From: Galbula dea
Lineage: Eukaryota; Chordata; Aves; Piciformes; Galbulidae
Assembly: GCA_013399015.1 (NCBI GenBank)
Contig: VWZX01000869.1
Coordinates: 1,115,394-1,179,393 of the forward strand
Length of the DNA: 64,000 nt
Direction of reading: 5' to 3'
Part shown: positions 35,001-49,320 of the stretch, piece by piece
How positions within the stretch are numbered: the first letter of the stretch is position 1
How the letters are laid out: the number at the start of each line of letters is the position of its first letter
The notes under the pieces: model-generated
The model's database searches: none
What the model saw: the letters and a program-made list of their open reading frames with translations, nothing else
Told to the model about the DNA's origin: nothing
Position numbers and translations under genes: made by a program

Positions 35001-36803
35001 AAGCCAGCTACTCACTATAAATATAAGCTTAAAAAATCATTTTATAGCATTTTTGTAGCTGTATGATATTAGGCAGGTCATAACACTAGTACTTTCCTCT
35101 GAAAACCTAATAATTATTAACCTTTTTAATTTTTAAGCTGAATATTGACTTTGCAATAAATTGGAGTAAGTTCAATCTTACAGTCAATTCCAAACATGAA
35201 AGGGTTCCTCTTCCAGCCACACTGACCATTAGCACTAATTTACAGATATTTTCCTAGGCTCAACTTGAAGAGAAGTCTGAATTATCTTACTGCAAACGAT
35301 TTTACATAACAGCACAATAATTCATATACAAAGCAGAGAATTACAGATACATAAAATCACTATTTTCTCTACCAAATTATAAAAGGATATTAAAAGTTAT
35401 TCCAAATTGCATGGCAAAACATTGAAAGGTATAACACAATCTTCCTTCCACAGGAAGACCCACAGGTACAGAGGAAAAGTAAGGAAGCAATTCTGTTAAA
35501 TTCAACCTTTCAGAAAATGTTCCGGGTTTACTTCTATGCTTTAAGACTGCTTCTGTTAAAAGGTTTTTCTGTAAGATTTGCAAAAGAATAACCTTTCTAG
35601 TTAGATTTGACCATTACCAGTTTTGTATGCCATCCTTCAACTCCCAGAAAAGTACACCTTCTCACCACAGAATTCTGAATCACAGCAGAGCTCAGAAACT
35701 CCCTGTTCCCTGAGCACTTGGGAGGCTGGCTGACCAGGCAGGAGTTCCTGCTCCTCCAGCCTATGCCCTCCTCTCCCCTTTGCATAGTGAGCTGAGACAA
35801 ATGGTTAGGCTGAACCAGCACCATGGGAAGGATTGTGTTTTCTCACCTCAGGAACACAGAGGGACAAAAAGAGAAAGAGGTCAGGGAGAGATCCTGCATA
35901 GGATATGCTGGAGAAATTGGTCAATAGACTGATGAGAGGGTGGAAGGCTTGGTGGCCCATGAAGAAAGCACATGGGCTGTCAAGACCTGAGCTGGGAGGG
36001 AAGAATTCACATTGGTGGTGTAGGAAACCAGCTAGGCAGCTAATGGGCTACGAGATGCTCTCCCACAGGCTAGAGCACAAGTCAAGCATGGGGCTGGAAA
36101 GGCCAGAATCAACATGATTAGAATCTGCAGTGTCAGAATTTTGTGGGGACAACAGAGTGTGGACTAACACATTCACCCACAAATTGGTGAAAGAGCTAGA
36201 GAAAAGCTGTTAAGAAAAGGTATGTGCATGCACATGTAGGTATAAGAAGCAAAATATGCCAGAAATAGGGATATTATAATATAGGAATCTTTATAAAAAT
36301 TACAACTCAGAACTTCTCTATTTCATACCAACTTCTCCATGGACACATATGTCCCAACAGTGCAGAATGCTCCTTCCAATACCTCTCTAGCAACAGACAA
36401 AAAGAGAATTATCATGCACATGGTCATAGCCTTTTTGTGTAACCACGCTCCAGCACAGCATCCACATCACTATCAGCATCTGGACACAAATTCACATCCT
36501 CTGTGCTCTATCAGACTCCCTTTTACTGTGCTGGGAAACTCATGCCACTACAGTTCCATAAAAAGGAAATACTGTGTAGTAGATAATATATTTATGAGGT
36601 TGATACTAACTTCCAAATGCAGAAATAATACTGGTTTATTTCCTATATTTTTATATGTATGTATAAAGAAAGAAATCTCCTCCAAACACACACTGAAGCA
36701 CTGTCAGGAAAATTATTTCTGGATATCCTTTTTATGTGGACAGCATGGTCTAAAAGATCATTTGTGTCATATAGTGTCATGAGTGTTTAATTACATGAAG
36801 GTT
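32011..36803. other. AT-rich non-coding DNA
   Basis: No gene is recognised. A G/T-rich tract lies near 32303-32336. A possible LTR-like polyadenylation region at about 34020-34190 is described under findings. The 147-codon plus frame at 36339-36782 has no familiar motif and no neighbouring signals, and is treated as chance. Confidence 0.6.
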
Positions 36804-36928
36804 AAAAAAACCCAACATAATACAACAACAAAAATCCAAACAAACCTACTTCCCAAAACAAAACACACACACAAAACCCCAAAACAAAACAAACAAAACC
36901 AACAAACAAACCCAACACCCACAACCCC
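36804..36928. repeat. A/C-rich low-complexity tract
   Basis: About 125 bp are made almost entirely of A and C in irregular CAAA, CAACA and CCAAAA units, with a short CACACACA core. It is one of several such tracts in the window (see findings). Confidence 0.85.
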
Positions 36929-39900
36929 ATGCAAACCTAGGTAACTTCCCCTATTTCCTTCCTCTAAATTTTTCTAATTATAAGGATAAAATCCTGCTAT
37001 GGATATTCACCACAAGCATCAAAACAAACTTTCACATAAATTTAGTAAATCTGTTTAATTCTTAATAAACTGTCATGGCTTAGGCATCTAGGGGACTGCC
37101 TTCATCAGGAAAGAGCTCAGAAGAGAGTAAAATTAAGTTAAGGTCTGCAATGGAGGCATGGCTGAAGAAGGAAGAACCTGCTGGAGTGCCTCCACTCACC
37201 AAGTTCCCAAATGTTATCTGAAGACCTTGCTAGCGTCTAAGTGACTAACCTCACATTCTGATTACATGTCACCCATTTTCTACTATTCTAGACCTCAATA
37301 TAATGCAATTCTTGTGGCCTTCCAACCCTCAACCATACCAAAAATGTCTCCCAGTGCTATGCCATCAGCAGGTTTTCATAACTACAAATTCATTTTGTGT
37401 GCATGTCCAGCAAGGTCAATAATGAAAATATTTAATATCCCAGTATAACCTTCAAAGTAATTGCCTGCTACATCTTTCATTACTTTTTTAACACTCTTTG
37501 CCAAATCTGAGAGCCTGATATTTATGCATTATCAGTAGAACTTTCCACTTGTTCACTAGAGAGACAACCTTCCCTACTGATAATGCTTTTCCCCCATTTT
37601 TTAGGCTCTCTGTCACACCTCACCTTCTTTTTAAGGTGGTTACTCATCCTCTGAGGTATACAGCTCTTTCCTTCTAAGGTTTTTAATCTCATGAGCCAGA
37701 TGCTTAGGCTGTGCTCTGCAGGCCCTTGTTAACCTTCAAAAAGAACACACACTTCTTCGCATGAAGATTTACTTGCCACAGCAGCCACTGGCAAGAAGCC
37801 AAACAAAAAAAGATCTAGAAAACCTCTTATAGTCAGAACAGCTCTAAAATAATTCTAAGAATATTGTTAATCTTGGGAAAACACACTACCCTGTTCTTTC
37901 AAAAAGAAAAAAGAAAAGAAAAAAATGTTAAAAGAACACTCAGTGTAATGAAGCCATCTCTCAAGAAAGGTAATGTCTCCTACTGTCAAGAGATCCAGTT
38001 CTCCAGTGAGCTACTCAAATTTAAAAATAATAAAAATGTAGATGTGTGCTTGGCTTTTGGTTCAATTTAAATCAGAAACTTCACTATTTCCAGAGAATTG
38101 TTTGATATGCAAAAAGAATCACACAAACCAAACTGTCAATGACTGACGAACTGGCTGTGTAGTGCCAGAGACTCAATGAATGATGCAGGTGGCTGCGTAA
38201 TGCCCACATATGATGTCCAACTTTCTGATAGCTCTAGCAGATTCCACCTGTTCCCCCTATAAGAATCTGTGTGTAGTTTTAAGTGGCATTTTCAACCAGT
38301 TGAGGAGTTGGATTATAAAAAAATTTACCACACTAAACTTAGATAGATTCCAATAGAGAGGAAGTCTGAGGCTCCTGTAAAATTATGTCACAGCACCTAC
38401 TAGAAAGCACACCTCTGGCATTGCACTAGTGCTGAGAGTACTGTCATGCCCCAAGCCTTACAATCCTTGATTACTGGGTGAGAACACAGAAAGTTGGTTT
38501 CCATTCCTGGCTCCACTATTGACTTGCTAGATATCCATGACCAAATTTCTTCACTTTTCCACACCACTTTTCATTGGGATATAGAAATACTTTCTTAGAT
38601 TGACAACTGATGAAAATTAGTATCCAAGTGTTTTATTATTAGTCTACCCATTACAAGATGCTCCTTTCTGTATTTCTCTCTTGTACAGGTCTCCTGCCTT
38701 CACATTAGACATGAGTGCTAGAAGCAGGTAACTGTATAGATAACTGACCCTTCCATACATCCTGTACAGACTGCCCCTTACCAGATCTGACAAATAATAA
38801 AAAGACCCACAATTACTTTAAATACGCTTATGAAAAGCTTATCTCAAGTAATTATATGCCTTGACCTAAGTTATTGTCCCAAATAAATAAGGAAATGGCA
38901 AGGCTTCCAGTAAGGTATACCTTCCAAGATATGTATTTGTTATATATCTATTTGTATATGTAATTGTTCTTACACCCTCCTGCATAAAAAGTAATTGTGT
39001 AGCCACTCTTCTCCCTATCCCACAATTAATGCTGAAAAAGGCTTCTCCACACTCAGAACCCCGTTTTAACCTCAAGCCTGAGGGTGCCCATTAGCTGGCC
39101 TGCCCCTAGCTGCCAGTTCCATGCTGCTGGATCCTGCTTTCTACTGTAGCTTACTTTCAGTTCCTGCTTGGACATAAACATCCCAACCCACTGCTGAGTC
39201 TAGATGTTACCTCCTTTGCCACTGCGTTAGGGTTTTGGAAGATCTGTCTTTGCTGCTTGCTGAACTGAACACAAAGTGATCTTGTACAAGTTAACCTACC
39301 TTCTTAGCTCTGTTACAAAAGATAAACCAAAAGGTAAATAGGCAGCATGTTCTGTTTTCTGCAGCATTTATTATTATTATTGAGTTAGAGATTTGAAGTA
39401 GCTATTTTTAAACAGCAGGGGCCTCAGAAGCCTATAGAAAAAACACCTAGTACTACTATGTACAACAGATTTTTCCAGCTTGCACTTAAACTTATGAAGA
39501 CTAAAGCATAGAACAGCATAGTGATTTTTGTTAAAACAGTATGAAGTAGCTACAAGGACCAGGAAACAAACAAAAAGCCAAATAAATAAAATGTAGGCAT
39601 GTCTTTAATAAATTCAAGCAGTCCAAAATGACTTCACATACTTCTTTAAACTGCAGCAGATTCTGCTTGGACTTCAAAAATCAAAATAAAGTTGTGAACT
39701 ATACAGAACAAATGATCTCAGAAAAGATTCTAGCAATAACCACCATAGCTGAATTATTTCCCCTACCCAAATATCAAAGGAAAATACCTGTCAAAAGTGT
39801 AAATTAAATCACTTTTAAATTGAACAGAAAATTATTTCCTATTTTCCACAGGTTATGATTTGGAGTGATCTTAAACCTCTGGAAAAGAATTTCCCAATTT

Positions 39901-41105
39901 TCAAGAATTCTGAAGCCCAATTACAAGTAATTATAGCTTTTCATTTTCAACATGATGAAATAATTTGATTCTTTTTACAAGAGGTCTGGTTTAGCTCAAA
40001 ATAGACAAGCGCTTCTGCAATGAGTTAGTACACAAAGACAATAAAGATCATTCTCCAAAGAAAATCAGGGATACATGTTGGCTATAAATCATAAATGGAG
40101 CATTCAGGCAAAAATAGTTTGTGTGTTCTACAAATGCCACTTATTTCCATTGCACATGAGTGAGATAAAGTAAACAGACCACTGACAGTTTTGGCTTTCA
40201 AATACAGAATGGGTAAGATTTGAAAGAAGAAAAAGAAAACGTATTGCATAATCACTACTGTTAGAAATATTTTTAAAGTATAATTAGGAGAAACAGAGTG
40301 CATGAATACAGGCTTTTCTATATTATTATTACAGAAAAAAAGCAAACTAGGACCATATAGCATTAAATTAAAACTAAATATTAAGCATCTTGTTCCCAGG
40401 TCCATTTGCTTCCTCTCCCCCCAATAATTTTTTTTTTTTTCTTATTCTCTAGGAAAAGAAACTATATTCACCACATTAGGGATTCCATTTCAGTAAAGCT
40501 CCTAAAACCTTTCACTGAAAATCTAAAGCTCAAGCAGGTCCAAGTCAGTTCACTACCCTAAGGTTCCATGTGCTTTGCAAAAGGCAAAAAGCTAAAATAA
40601 CTGATACATCTGAAATAGAATTACACCCACATGAATGTGTATTTGAAGCTATATTTTGGGTACATGCAAGACCATCTGGTAAATAATAAGTGCTGTAGTA
40701 AACCCCTATACTTTTTAGTTTCTAAAGACAGAGATTTGCATGACACCTCCAAACTATATAAAACACATAGCCAAAGGTAAGAGGAAGAGTTTAAATGCAC
40801 TGTAGCCACTATCATTTAAATGTATTTACCAAAGAGAAGCAAACCTTAGAGTTCTAAGTAGAGAAGTATAGCCTAATCTGGAGGCAGAAAAATCTTAACA
40901 CAACAGTTCTTGAACTCCAGCCCAAGATCAGGGAGGCAAGCTTGCCAGCCAGGCTCTGAGTTCCAACATTCCTACCTTCCCCTTGTTTGTTTGAAGGTTA
41001 CCTATTTACAGTGTCATCCTTCAAAAGCATGGAATGGTTTTTATGTGCAGGATACAGGACACATTATTGTCACAACATAAGCAGAAACTGATATAAAAAA
41101 CCCTA

Positions 41106-41136
41106 ATATTATATATATGTGTGTATATATATATAT
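41106..41136. repeat. TA/TG alternating microsatellite
   Basis: TA units flank a GTGTGT core, giving an alternating purine-pyrimidine stretch of about 30 bp. It is AT-rich and could melt or form a hairpin; no gene is attached. Confidence 0.85.
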
Positions 41137-44100
41137 TTAGACCAAAAAAAAAAAGCTCTACGGCATTTTTGCAACATTAAAAGTGGGAATATCATTAGGT
41201 TTAATTCTTTTCCCTAATAAAATGTATCTTCTCTTTGCCAAATGCTACAAATTGGTTAACAGTGTGTAGTATGTTATAAAGTGAATGATATGAAATAAAA
41301 AACTATTTCAAAGCACCTGGCTACTATTATGTTTTCACAGAGAAAACCAGTAGATTAAGCACTGACATATTCAACAAACCCTCTTTCTCTTGTGGTCAGT
41401 CTTCTGGAAATGAAGCAAGTCTTCAAAGACTATTAAAAGTGTCAGCCAAAAGAAACAAAAAGCACAACAACAACAAAATGAAACTGAACAACTGCTTAAC
41501 CTCTAACCATAAGAAGAAAAAAATATTATTTTTTATTCATAAACAGCAGCAATTGAGAAAATTTGAATTTACAGACATTCATTAAAGGCTTTTAATGCCA
41601 TCCCAGCCTTTGGAGGTGATGTAGGAACACAGTAGTTTGACCAACAGCAGATATATGGGGAATAAAGCACACTACTCAACCAAAAACCAGGCACAGTAGC
41701 ATAAGAAAAATGATATCTACAGCCTTGCTCCTCAGTTAATATACTGCTGAAAGCTAGGCAAGACTTAGTCATATTATAGAATATTATATAATTCCATAAT
41801 TTTGTTTTGTCATATGTACATCCCCCAAATCAGCAGACAACAAAGCTCACTGTATATTTCCGCAGGCCAGGTATGGGGTTTTTTCCCCAGGTTTCACACC
41901 TGTTTCAGAAGACCAGATAGGGCACTGCATTATGGGAGTTACATATCCTTGTCTGTCTTTTAAGGTTAAAACAGCAGGACAACGTTTAGCTCAAGGTTAA
42001 AGTACTTCTGAGACTGTACTAGCAAATACTGCCTGCAGACTACGTTGGGGTTTTTTTTGTAATACTCAACAACAACACAGAAAGAATTCTAAGCAAAAGG
42101 GATTTTATTTTTCTTACTTCCTTATTTCCACTACTAGACAGTATTTATTTTTATTAATGTTTGCCTCTTGCCAGTCCATTGATGCAATTAAAACCTGAAG
42201 TACATTTTGAAATGTGTACTATTTTCTCCAATGTCTAACAGCCAAGAGTATGTTCAAACACCCTTGAGTTACCTTATCTAGCAAGAGCCGGTCAATGTGA
42301 ATTGAAAGCACAAGTAAGAAAACAGGAGGCTTTTGGCCTATGTACAAAACCAAAATTATTTCAAATTAATTATAAACAAATCAAGAAAAATTATTATTAG
42401 GAGATAAATATATGATGGTTTCAAATATGCCACGTATTAGCCCACACGTGAGGCCCTTCACCCACCACATGATCCTAAAGACAGGCAGTGGATCAGAGGA
42501 TGTCTGAGGGTTCTGCAAAGATAAGGGTAAGAGGAATGGGTTGTGAGCCACAGCAATCCATGCAGCATGTTAAGTTTAGTCTGCAGGCTGTAAGTGCCTC
42601 AGAGGCCCCTGTTACACCTTCCCACAACCAGAAGGTAAACATTACAATCCTTCAGTCCATATAAGTTCAGATCACAAACTAAATACCACAGCTGGTCTGA
42701 TGGAGACCATGTAACCATTGAAATTCATCTTGACAACTGCATTATTTTACCTACATTAAGGAATATTTAGAATATAAACAAATAGAGGGTAATTACAGTC
42801 TATTACTTAGTCTGAAGAACTATCAAGATACCCTTTTTTGCTGAAGAAAAGTGACTGCCTCAAATCTGATTTACTCTACCACACAGGAGCGCTATTAGGT
42901 CAGAAGTTTGTAAATTCTCTATGTTCCCTGGTAAGGATTTTGATGCAGAAACCCAGTAGACATGAAACCCAACCTTGCAACATAGCAAGTAAAGACACAT
43001 AAAGCAGTCTAGGGCCAAAAGGGCACTGTTTATATCTCCAGAGAGGATGAAAGGCTATCTGTAATGTGTAAGCAAGAAGTACAGTCATTCATTAAAGGAA
43101 CTTATTTTAGCAACTACAATTATCTATTCACTAGGCAGGGATGTGAGTGATGGAGAAACTTTAAATGTGCTTTGACTTTACAATGATCTGTGCCTTCTAC
43201 TGACCTAGTTTAAGCAGTGGTTTTACATAGTTTTATCTTCACTGAGAAGCAGACATAAATAAATTATCCATCTCAATTTTGTTGGCATTTTGTTGACTTA
43301 CACATGAGATGATGAGATTTGTGATGATATACTCGCTGTTCTCCATCATCTTGGGATGGGTATTCTTCCAACTGTCTGAATCTCAGATGAGGCACATAGA
43401 GGGACCTACTCTGTGGAAACATGAGTATCTTCTAGGGAGATAGTGGTATGTTCTGAGCTGTCAGTATATAAATAGTACTCTCATCTGGATGTTCTTTGTT
43501 CAAAGCCAAGTCTCTTCAAGAAACTGGTGACTACTAGCAGTAGAAAAGTCAATAGCAACAAAATATCCTCAAATGAACCCTGATAAAGTAGAAGAAATAC
43601 ATCAAGATACAGACAACCACAAAATTACATACTAAGTTTAGGAGAACTGTAATATTCTTTAAAGTCAAATTAGACCTGCCTATACTGGGGCCATATTATA
43701 GAAAAATCTGGGAAAAAAAGCAAAGATTTGAGACAAATTAGGTAACATTTCTGTGACCATGCTTTCAGGGAGATGCATATGCCCAGACTCTCACGCACAT
43801 CATTGACTTAGGCTGTGACACTGCATATTCACTGCACTTGAGCAACTTCTGAAATCCACACTGTGAAGAAGCCCTCCATTGATTTGTCACTGTTTGTAAC
43901 CACAGGCAAGTGCAGCACTCCACCTGAGTGCAGCAGCTTCTAGCACTGACCATTATTCTGAAAATAAAATGTAATCTGCTGTTAACCAAAATCTCACAGC
44001 CAAATTCTCTCAAATGCAAAAAGATCTATGGCATTGGAATCTCAAGGCTCATTACAATAGCTTTGTAATTAGCCTGCAAAAACCACTCAGAAACTCTTCA

Positions 44101-46335
44101 TTTTAATATTGTGCAGTTGAGTTTCTCTTCTATGAGGCAAATCCCTGAAACGAACAGATTAGTCACAAGGCCCTTAAGCAAAAAAGGAAAGCTTCTGTTC
44201 TCTCTAACTCTTAAGACAAGAGACTTCCAATGAAATTTAAACATTATAAATAGGCAATACTCTATCACACAACTCATAATTAGACAGTTGAACTAACTGC
44301 TACAAAATGTCATTAAGGCTAAGGACTTAGCATGGCTGGGAAAAGGATTAGACATTTATAAGGGGTAACAAAAATACCCAGAGCTCCAACAGTTTTCCAA
44401 AATCTACCAAATATCATGTTCCAGAGTTTAACCCAAACTCTAAATAGCCAAAGGATAGGTGGCTTTTTGCATCTTCTGAAACCTCCACCGTTGATCACTA
44501 GATACTGAAATAGTGTTAACAAGTCCAATCTGTCATGGCAATTCATATGCAGTTTTAAACAAAACAAGTTTATCCACAGGTTTCAGCTCAAAGTGGCTAA
44601 CGGTGATGGTGTGTGCACTTACAAGAATCTGGAGATCAAGGGGAATCGGAAGCAGCTTCTCAGGGCAGTCAAAGACATAGAAAGTGGACTACAGTGGCAA
44701 GTTTAGTTGTCAACACAACATAAAGAACATTAAGCCACAGAGAATCTTTGTTCAATAGAAAGAAAAAAAGGAGAAAAAAAAATTGTCTGTTTCATGGCTG
44801 TTGCATTATAAACCTGTTTTTTAAAAGAACAAAAACCAAGCAACCAACCAAAACCCAAAACAAATATGAAACAAAACCATTAACACTCATACATGCAAGG
44901 GTAAAATACAACTGACTTCAGAATTGAGAAGACTGTTTAAGTTTGAAAGTTTTTTTTCTGCCACTGCTTCTTTGCTCTTTCCTACTATTTATGCAGTGCT
45001 GTCACATCTGTTCCTCTTTCCACAACGCAACCTGCTCTTGTTTCTCCATATTCTCCAAACTGTGTGGCCTTCTTTGCATTTCTCACCCTCTTTACCAGCT
45101 CCACAAGAGACAGGCTATGGCGGCCACTTCTGGACGGACACCTCACACAACAACCAGCTGTCTACTGGCTGCAGAAGGCAAAACTCAATAGCAGAAGTGA
45201 GCTGGGGAAAAAAGAGACAATCTAGCCATGGACCAGATAACATAAAGCATCAGTTCAACTCTCAAAAGCACCACATCAGAAGGTTTCAAAAGAAGATGTG
45301 CAATTAAAAATATATAATTCCAAATCCATACACACTAATCTCTCAGTGTTAGTAGGCCTATCTGTAAAATATAAGGTTCTACCAAATGAAAAAAACAGCA
45401 CATTGATAGTTCCTATAAAGCACAGGTCAAAAGACAGACATCCTGTGTAAATATTTGAACTACATATTCTAAGTAACATTTCAGCCTCCACATGCAATTA
45501 TTAAATATTAAGTAAATAGCTATGGATCATATGTACAAAGGTGAAAGCAAAATGCAGCAATATTTAAATTAAGACCAAAACAAGAAACAGCCCTTTGCTG
45601 TTTTGCTTTTCTTTAGAGTGTGGTGGATAATAAACATCCAAGAGCTTCCCAAGGCCTCAGAACAGATTGGATCAGTTTCTTTATGCTTCCTTTTGTAATC
45701 CTGTCACAGAAGCAAGGTATCAAAAGATACAACCTGCAATTTGATGGCAAAGAAAAACACTGCATCTCCCTCCAGTCCTTGAAGACTTTTTTTCCAAAAA
45801 TCAGAAAGACAAATCTGACAACTTGCACTTAAGTGTTCAAATCAAGAATTTTATTACTCAGCTCACCCTGCTCTACACTGGATTAGCTCAGACTAATCCA
45901 CCAGGTTAGATACAGCAAGCCACTAAACGTGGCTCTTCATAAATTTATAGGAGGTCTGAAACCACCATTGGGAGCTACTTCTCTAGCCTACACACACAGT
46001 ATACTCCCAAGGTCTGAGGCAGCTGGCAATCTTTGGAACCCACCAGGGAAGGTTGTTGTTCTGTTGACAAGTCCAAACCCAAAATAACTGCCCCTTACAA
46101 GGATCTTTGTTGCTACCCAGCAGCCCATCCTTTGCCTGCACCCTACAGAGACAAGGAATTACATGCACGCAGAAGAAATGCTGCACTCTGAGCCTGGATC
46201 ACAACTGGAATTTAGAGCATGGGCTGGTTTTCCCCAGTCTATTTCCTTAACCAACATAATCCAATTTTATAATATAGCCACTAAGCACAGAATTAAGAAA
46301 TCACCTTTGCAGTCATGAGGGCAAAGAAAATTCAT

Positions 46336-46401
46336 CCAAAACAAAAAAAAAAAAAAAACCAAACCAAAACTCCAACCCAACAACACAAAACAAACAAAAA
46401 A
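46336..46401. repeat. Poly-A followed by an A/C-rich tract
   Basis: A 16-base A run is followed by CCAAACCAAAAC-type units. A-run plus C-containing units could be the remains of a retroposed tail, but no transposon body is recognisable beside it. Confidence 0.8.
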
Positions 46402-47955
46402 GTCCCCAAGTATTTAATATATTTAACCATATCTGTGAAAATATTTATTTACTCTGAGACAACAGAAGAAAACCTAAAACACAGAAGATACTGTTTTTAA
46501 AAAAAATAAGCTCTATCTCATTTTGCAGTAGCTGAAGGTAATTCATTTTGGTTTTCTTGAGGTATTGGCAGATAAGCCAGAAAGTCACAAGTCTTTGAAT
46601 GAACTGCTACAGTGTAAGTAACATTTAGAACCTTCTTACTTTTCTTTTTCTACAAGTGATTAATATCATGAAATAATGCCAACAATTTTTCATAAAGTAT
46701 AATGTAGTCTAAGAATAGGCCCTTGTATGAAATGAACACAGTAGTCACATATTTTGTGTGCAGATTAAGGATAAAACTGCTAGCTCCATGCTGTGCCAGA
46801 TGAAAAGGAACTGTTTGAGTACTTTAGAGCATGCATATTTAGTAGGCTATCCAAATTATTTATAAAACTTTGGGGAAAAAATTACTATTTAAGGAAAATA
46901 ATATCATTCAGTGACTAAGGAACAAGAAGAAGAAATTCAGGTTCCATTCTCAGCTTCCAAGAGACAAGGCAAATCACTTCTTCCTCTACAGTCTCCATAT
47001 GCACACAATGATTGTACAATTTAGTAATTTGGTGAAACACTTCAGAATCTGTACTTGAAACATCTTAACATAGGAACAAAGTATTTTGGTAGAAATAAGA
47101 CTTTCCCACTACACAGATTTGCTAAACTGCAGCAAGAATTCAAAATCTTAACAGTATGTTGATCAGTGTGGTATATTTACCACATTCCGTACATGTGAGC
47201 AACACAGATATTCAGCTCCACCTCATCACATTCAGGAAAATCCCAAGGGAACAAGCAGGTGAGCTGAATAAGTATGTAGGGCCACAGAAGATTCCCCTGC
47301 AGACAGACAGCTATATTTAATACAAAGCAAACCAAGTCTTTACTACTTTCAGCCATCCTTTAGATATTCAGAGACACTGCAGTCATTGGAGAATGAAGCA
47401 GAGTGATATGGAAGAGCTGAGTACCAAAGAAAAACCCTGTAAAATCTACAAAACAAAATGGGCATTTACTTTAGCATCAGAACATAAATAAGTAGTAATG
47501 TTTTAATAAATGATGTAGGTGTAGGGAGCCTCAGCAAGCAGCTCAGCAAGTCCATGTAACACCAGTACTGAGGTCTTCAGAGAGACTTTTCTACATGTTC
47601 TTATAGCACTGTGAAATGCAATTCACAATCCCTTTTGACAGCCTCAATTTAGACATATCCACCTTTACAGTAGGGACTGTATGCTACAAATAACTGTCAC
47701 AACTTATTGAGGAGCTTAATTGCTTCTGGATAATAAAGAAGTCTCTCCATCTTGAATATTTACAAAGAAACCTCCTAAGAGAAAGGTTACAAAAGAAATT
47801 AACAACAAAGATTTGCCCTAAAAATTAAGCTCATTACTAACTTTTCTGAAAGTGAGACTGTCTTTCAATGGAAAGCCTCATTAAGAACTTACCACTCTGT
47901 AATATTTGAATTGTTATTAATAATGATTTTTTAAAGGGTTTTATCCAAACCTAAG

Positions 47956-48006
47956 GAAAACAAACAAACAAAAAAACCTCAAAACAACAACAACAACAAA
48001 ACCACA
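47956..48006. repeat. A/C-rich low-complexity tract with CAA units
   Basis: CAAACAAACAAAA is followed by five CAA units. It is the same class as the tracts at 36.8, 46.3 and 55.5 kb. Confidence 0.8.
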
Positions 48007-48789
48007 CTCAAATACATGACCTATAAATCATAAATCAGTAAGTTATTTGCAGGCTCTTTCACCTCTCCAGAAAGGGCACTGTCCCTTCTCTGCATGTCCA
48101 AGAAAGCCAGGATAATAGTGGAGAAGCAGCTACAGAGCCTTACGTTTCTAAGTGTAGAAGCATACAAGGTAGTAAGCACTCTTTCCTACTAGGACATCCT
48201 TACTACCTCTTACTTTTTCCTTTTGCTGAAAAATTACCCATGAGGCTCTTCATCTACTTCACAATGTGCCCAGAATATCCTTCTCCTCCTACCAGTTCCC
48301 AGCTGTTCCTCTTTCACATAGATAGATGCAGCAGTTGCTCATTTCTCATTGTGAAGGATGTTAAAATAGTGGGACTTTCCCAGTCAGGCTGGGAAAGACA
48401 GACACAGGAAAGGAGAATAGTTTTTTCTACCAAGTATTATCAAGGAGTCTAAATAATATCTTATCTTCTAAGAAAAATACTATAAAGCAAGTAAAACAAC
48501 AACATTAGCAGAACTAAGAAGATTAGAAACAGGAATGGGCTAGTCCTCTCACCTTCTAAATGATGAATGTAATTCTAGCCTTACGACTATCGATACCAGT
48601 AGGCATGTCTAGGACATGTGGAAAGGGGAAGTGTAGCCAGGAAATATCTCTGTAGCCTCACTGTGCTGAACAAGTGCACCTGCAGTCCTCCTTCCCAGGA
48701 TTCATCTGTGCACCTCCAAGTAGAGTACATCTCTGTCTTCTCTACACTCCACAGCTGGTGGCTGCAAACAGCCTTCTTATCTTAAGGCT

Positions 48790-49320
48790 GCTACCTCAGC
48801 TTCTCCCTTGCACATCACTCAAGAAGCCTGAGGACAGCCTAGGACCAGCTTTGTGGCCCTCTGCCAGACTCACCATGACTTATTAAAGTTTTCCTTGTAC
48901 TAGGAAGCCCAAAACTGGACACAGTATTCCAGATGCAATCTCAAATGCCAACTAGAGGGAAAGCATCACTTTCCACAACCTGCCAGCTACACTTCTGCTA
49001 ACACAGCCCAGGATGCACCGGGCCTTCTTTGTTGGAAGGGCACACTACTGGTTCATATTCAACCTGTCCTCAAGCAGAAGCACAGGGCGTTCTTGCAAAG
49101 TTACTTTCAAGCACATCAGCACCTAGATGGTTCTGCTGTAGGGGTTTGTTCCATCACAAACACAGGATTTTGCATTCATCTTTCTCTAAACTTCATGAGG
49201 TTTCTATAAGCTCACTTGTTCACTGAGTAGGTCCCACCCAATAGCAACTCTGCTCTCCAGCATACTGTCTGCTCCCTCAAAGCTGCTACCATCCACAGAC
49301 TTGCTCAGAGCACAGCAAAC
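48790..49320 (-). mobile_element. Ancient CR1 LINE fragment (ORF2 region)
   Basis: The stretch follows the CR1 reverse complement in order: a CTTTGTGGCCCTCTGCCAGA segment, then AAACTGGACACAGTATTCCAG, CCCAGGATGCACCGGGCCTT, AAACTTCATGAGGTTTC, and a final ATCCACAGACTTGCTCAGAG. It therefore covers about 530 bp of the reverse-transcriptase C-terminal region, with the 3' end missing at the low-coordinate side. Many substitutions and small deletions break the frame, and no long open frame remains. It is clearly older than the 23 kb copy and comes from a region further upstream in the element. Confidence 0.85.

Larger units (their letters stand above)
36929..48789. other. AT-rich non-coding DNA with simple repeats
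   Basis: Nearly 12 kb contain no recognisable gene, RNA or transposon. Simple sequences include a TA/TG stretch at 41106-41136, poly-T at 40428-40441, and A/C-rich tracts at 44828-44878, 46336-46401 and 47956-48006. Open frames reach 127 codons (plus 44924-45307) but resemble nothing known. Confidence 0.6.

Noticed and set aside
36339..36782. 147-codon plus-strand open frame
   Set aside because: No recognisable domain, ordinary local composition, no splice or promoter signals; expected as a chance frame in 64 kb.
44924..45307. 127-codon plus-strand open frame
   Set aside because: No familiar motif, and it overlaps other short frames in the same region; chance is sufficient.
48790..49320. 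A host gene exon suggested by moderate GC and short frames
   Set aside because: The order of matching blocks follows the CR1 ORF2 region, so it is an old LINE fragment.
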